A DNA stretch of 64,000 nucleotides from Whitmania pigra (taxonomy: Eukaryota > Annelida > Clitellata > Hirudinida > Haemopidae), in NCBI GenBank assembly GCA_021613335.1, contig JAJTWR010000365.1, positions 1,576,501 through 1,640,500 of the forward strand. The letters run 5' to 3'. Shown one piece after another: positions 61,318 to 64,000 of this stretch; position 1 is the stretch's first letter, and each line of letters starts with the position of its first letter. A model generated the notes under the pieces. That model did not search any database. It was not told where the DNA came from and was given only the letters and a program-made list of their open reading frames with translations. The position numbers and the translations under genes were made by a program.

Positions 61318-62952
61318 CCCCAGTTTGAGTGATTGATTGATTGATTGATTGATTGAAAGGTTGACAGATGGACTGTGGTGTTCTCCTCCGAACAGCATGA
61401 ACTTGTACTTAATTCTTCTCAAGTCTTCATTACAAACAGCATTTTGTGCTAATTTCATTGAATGACCATTAAAATGATGTATGACTGGGAGTATGTTGAT
61501 TTTAAGATGGTTCATTAAGTTTTTTTTTAAATTATTTTTTAAAAGTAAAATTTGTGAATAGAAAGTTTAGAATTACTGGGTTCACCTGTTATTGCTATGT
61601 TTAAAAGTAATCTTTTAACTGATCAGAATTTAATATTATTTTTTATGATTGTTTACATTAAAATTCCTCATAAAGACAGTTGTGCTGCTCATGATGAAAT
61701 GATTTGTTTTACATTGAACATTAAGCTAATTTAAATTTTTTAAAATAATTATTAAAAATAATAAGTATTTTATTGATGAGATTTAGAATTGCTTGTGGGT
61801 AAGTTATTGTGAAATTTTATTTTGGTTTGAGATTTAATCAGTTCCATTTAGATTTTGCTTGAGTTTAATATTTTTAATCCCAAAGAATGTTTTGCACTTG
61901 AATACTTTTGAAGAGTGTCGAAAATAAAGTGGATTAGTTGATTTAAGTGAACAGCTAGGAATTGAACTCCTTAAGCATTACCAAAGCCTTGAACTCTCCT
62001 CTACTGAAAATCGATTGCATTAAATTTTCAATGGTGGTATTTTGTTTAAGTAATTGTGTCGTTTTGCATTTATGATGGCACAAAGATGCTTTATTGAGTG
62101 TAGTTGGCACCCGTCATAATAGCCCGTCAAAACAGCACCATCAAAACATAAAACTCATTTCATTTAATCAAATTTTAAATCAGTTATCGGTTAATGTCTT
62201 CAACTCATATAAATATTTTTTTTATAAAGATACATTGACGGGGATGTTTTGACGGGTCACCAGTGTAGTTAACTTGAGCAACTTGGCAATTGCTTAAGAG
62301 AACTGCTTTGATTGGACATGGTTCAATATTTACAGAAATACAAAATCTTGTCAGAAAATGTTAAGTTGGACGGGGCTGCTACCAGAAACTTAGAATAAGT
62401 TTTCCTCTGACACGGTTATGGACATGTTTCAGATGAGATTTTTGGAAAGTTTTGTTGGGCTTTAGCTCTTATTGTTTCAAATTAGCATTTTGTATCTGAG
62501 ACTTTTAGCGACTTCAAGACTTGCTTGGCGAAAGTTAAACCATTTCTAAACGACGAATGCGATATGAAGTGCATATATTCGTTCTTGATTAGGTGAATGG
62601 AACTTATTTTTGCTATTAAATGAGAAAGACATGATTCTAAAACTAAAAGCAGTCATGATGGTTTTAATGCAAATTAATTAATAACTTCATTAACATGTTT
62701 GGCCCGCATATAGCTTGACCTATAAAAAAAAAACTTGTAAAAACTCATTACAATAGTTTGCACTGAAATTTGCCAAATATACATCTTGACGTTATTGAGT
62801 TGAAATTCAACCAAAAATGCTTTGATATCATTAAACCGACCTACTTTGGCAAGGTTAATGACCCAAATTTCATTTGACTTTTCGTTTCTGGTGAAGTTAA
62901 AGGTCGTGTGAATGTTTTCAGAAGTTTGTGAAGTCTCGTTCAAGAGTTCAAT
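61318..62952. other. ZIP9 3' UTR and gap before MMUT
   Basis: Begins with a (gatt)n run (61328-61355). A canonical AATAAA at 61923-61928 could end the ZIP9 transcript. 'gctaggaattgaactcctta' at about 61953 resembles a tRNA 3'-arm relic (similar ones at 420 and 44800). The rest shows no features; the MMUT promoter must lie towards the right end. Confidence 0.45.
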
Positions 62953-63738
62953 ATGCTAAGACTGTCAAGAAAATTGAATGTTTCGCTATTGTCAAGTCAC
63001 GCAATCAAAGTGGTCAGTATTAATATTTGTTTGGTTGATGTTATTGTTATTAAGACGAAGAACCTCTAAGTCGGTAGTTTGGGAATGCCTCAAATTGTAT
63101 ACGTCTTCAATAAGTAATGTCTGACATAATATAAAAAGTGATTTAAAACATATTAATATTTATTCCTGCACTTGTGCATTAGTATTTTAAGTTATTTTTT
63201 TAATCGAATTACTCGTTTCTGTGAAATTTGTTTAGACATCTGTTCCTAGCTGTTCTTATAGTATCCAGCTTGATGCAGAATGGGCTGAATTGGCAAAGAA
63301 GCAATTAAAAGGACAAGATCCTGCAAAGAAACTTGTTTGGCATACACCAGAGGTTTGTTTGAAATTTTCTTCGACCAACCTCCTCTGCATTAATTTAAGT
63401 GCTTTAAGAACTCTCACTTAGAACCATGTTAATTTAAATGATAACCATTACTATTATATTATTATTAGTAAGTAATCAATTTTAAAATCAGAGAGATCAG
63501 ATGATTTCATTTATAAAAACATTTTAGTCTCTTCTGATATCCAATTTCAAATATTTTTACAGGGCATAGACATTAAACCCCTGTACACAAAGGATGATAC
63601 AGCTCACATGGAAAAAGAACTGCCTGGGAAGTACCCTTTTACTCGAGGTCCCTACCCCACCATGTACACGGGCAGACCATGGACTATCAGGCAGTATGCC
63701 GGCTTCAGTACAGTTGAAGAGAGTAACAAGTTTTATAA
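62953..63738 (+). CDS. MMUT: Methylmalonyl-CoA mutase, mitochondrial (5' part, runs off window)
   Basis: Three exons: 62953-63012, 63236-63352, 63563-63738, joined in phase and ending in phase 2 at the donor AA|GTGAGG. The start [20 protein letters not shown] is basic, hydroxylated and lacks acids, as expected of a mitochondrial presequence. Then come [34 protein letters not shown] and [20 protein letters not shown] with [15 protein letters not shown], a near-exact match to the N-terminal substrate-channel region of the mutase. The enzyme converts methylmalonyl-CoA to succinyl-CoA with adenosylcobalamin. Only about 117 of ~750 residues are in the window; the B12-binding domain is off the right edge. 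Confidence 0.93.
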
Positions 63739-64000
63739 GTGAGGCTTTCTTAATTTTAAATTTCAAATCTTTCTTTAAGTTTTGCATTGATTTATTGATT
63801 TGAAGCAGCAATGAAAAGCCAATGTTTAACCCTGTTGGTGTATGAATTTGAATGATTTTTATTTTTTAAGAACTTTTTGTTATTGTTTCTTTCATTGTTG
63901 TCAATCGTCAATGATTTCAGTTACCTTCACGTCTTGATCAACCTTTCTGACAAATCATATTCCTAGTCAAACCAAAACACAACCTTTGAAAAACCACAGG

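Overview
The window is nuclear DNA of an animal. Genes are broken into many short exons with GT-AG (occasionally GC-AG) introns, the sequence is strongly AT-rich, and there are tRNA-derived SINEs, non-LTR fragments, hAT elements and (TAA)n tracts. The gene set (vault PARP, SCAF4/8, C1orf43, UBA1, an EMX-like homeobox gene, ZIP9, methylmalonyl-CoA mutase) fits an invertebrate bilaterian, possibly a spiralian. Species cannot be fixed from sequence alone. I rebuilt the gene models by hand from homology recalled from family knowledge, splice consensus and reading-phase agreement between neighbouring exons.

Layout. 0.6-18.7 kb, minus strand: a PARP4 (vault poly-ADP-ribose polymerase) gene of about 35 exons, running BRCT - helical domain - PARP catalytic domain - VIT - vWA - low-complexity tail. 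The tail is encoded by an array of small symmetric phase 1-1 exons that look tandemly duplicated. 19.1-31.0 kb, plus strand: a SCAF4/SCAF8-type RNA polymerase II CTD-binding SR-like factor in 16 exons with a last exon of 3.3 kb. The two start codons are only 397 bp apart, head to head. 31.0-38.1 kb: gene-free and rich in mobile elements (SINE, candidate solo LTR, pogo-like end, a 2.05-kb hAT element with perfect 8-bp target duplications). 38.1-41.8 kb, minus: a C1orf43/NICE-3-like membrane protein. 43.0-52.4 kb, minus: a complete 23-exon UBA1-type ubiquitin E1 (1019 residues). 52.8-54.5 kb, minus: a small EMX-like homeobox gene whose homeodomain intron holds a 5'-truncated non-LTR retrotransposon. 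54.5-57.1 kb: repeats, including a hAT MITE related to the larger element, and a long (TAA)n tract. 57.1-61.3 kb, plus: SLC39A9/ZIP9 zinc transporter, complete in 7 exons (317 residues). 62.95 kb to the end, plus: the first three exons of mitochondrial methylmalonyl-CoA mutase, continuing off the window.

The genes do not form an operon or a shared pathway; they are ordinary housekeeping neighbours. The most unusual material is in PARP4 (duplicated exon array, an extra possibly ubiquitin-like segment after the vWA region, a probable GC-AG intron), in UBA1 intron 5 (a minisatellite built from copies of the exon-intron junction), and in the matched hAT element/MITE pair.
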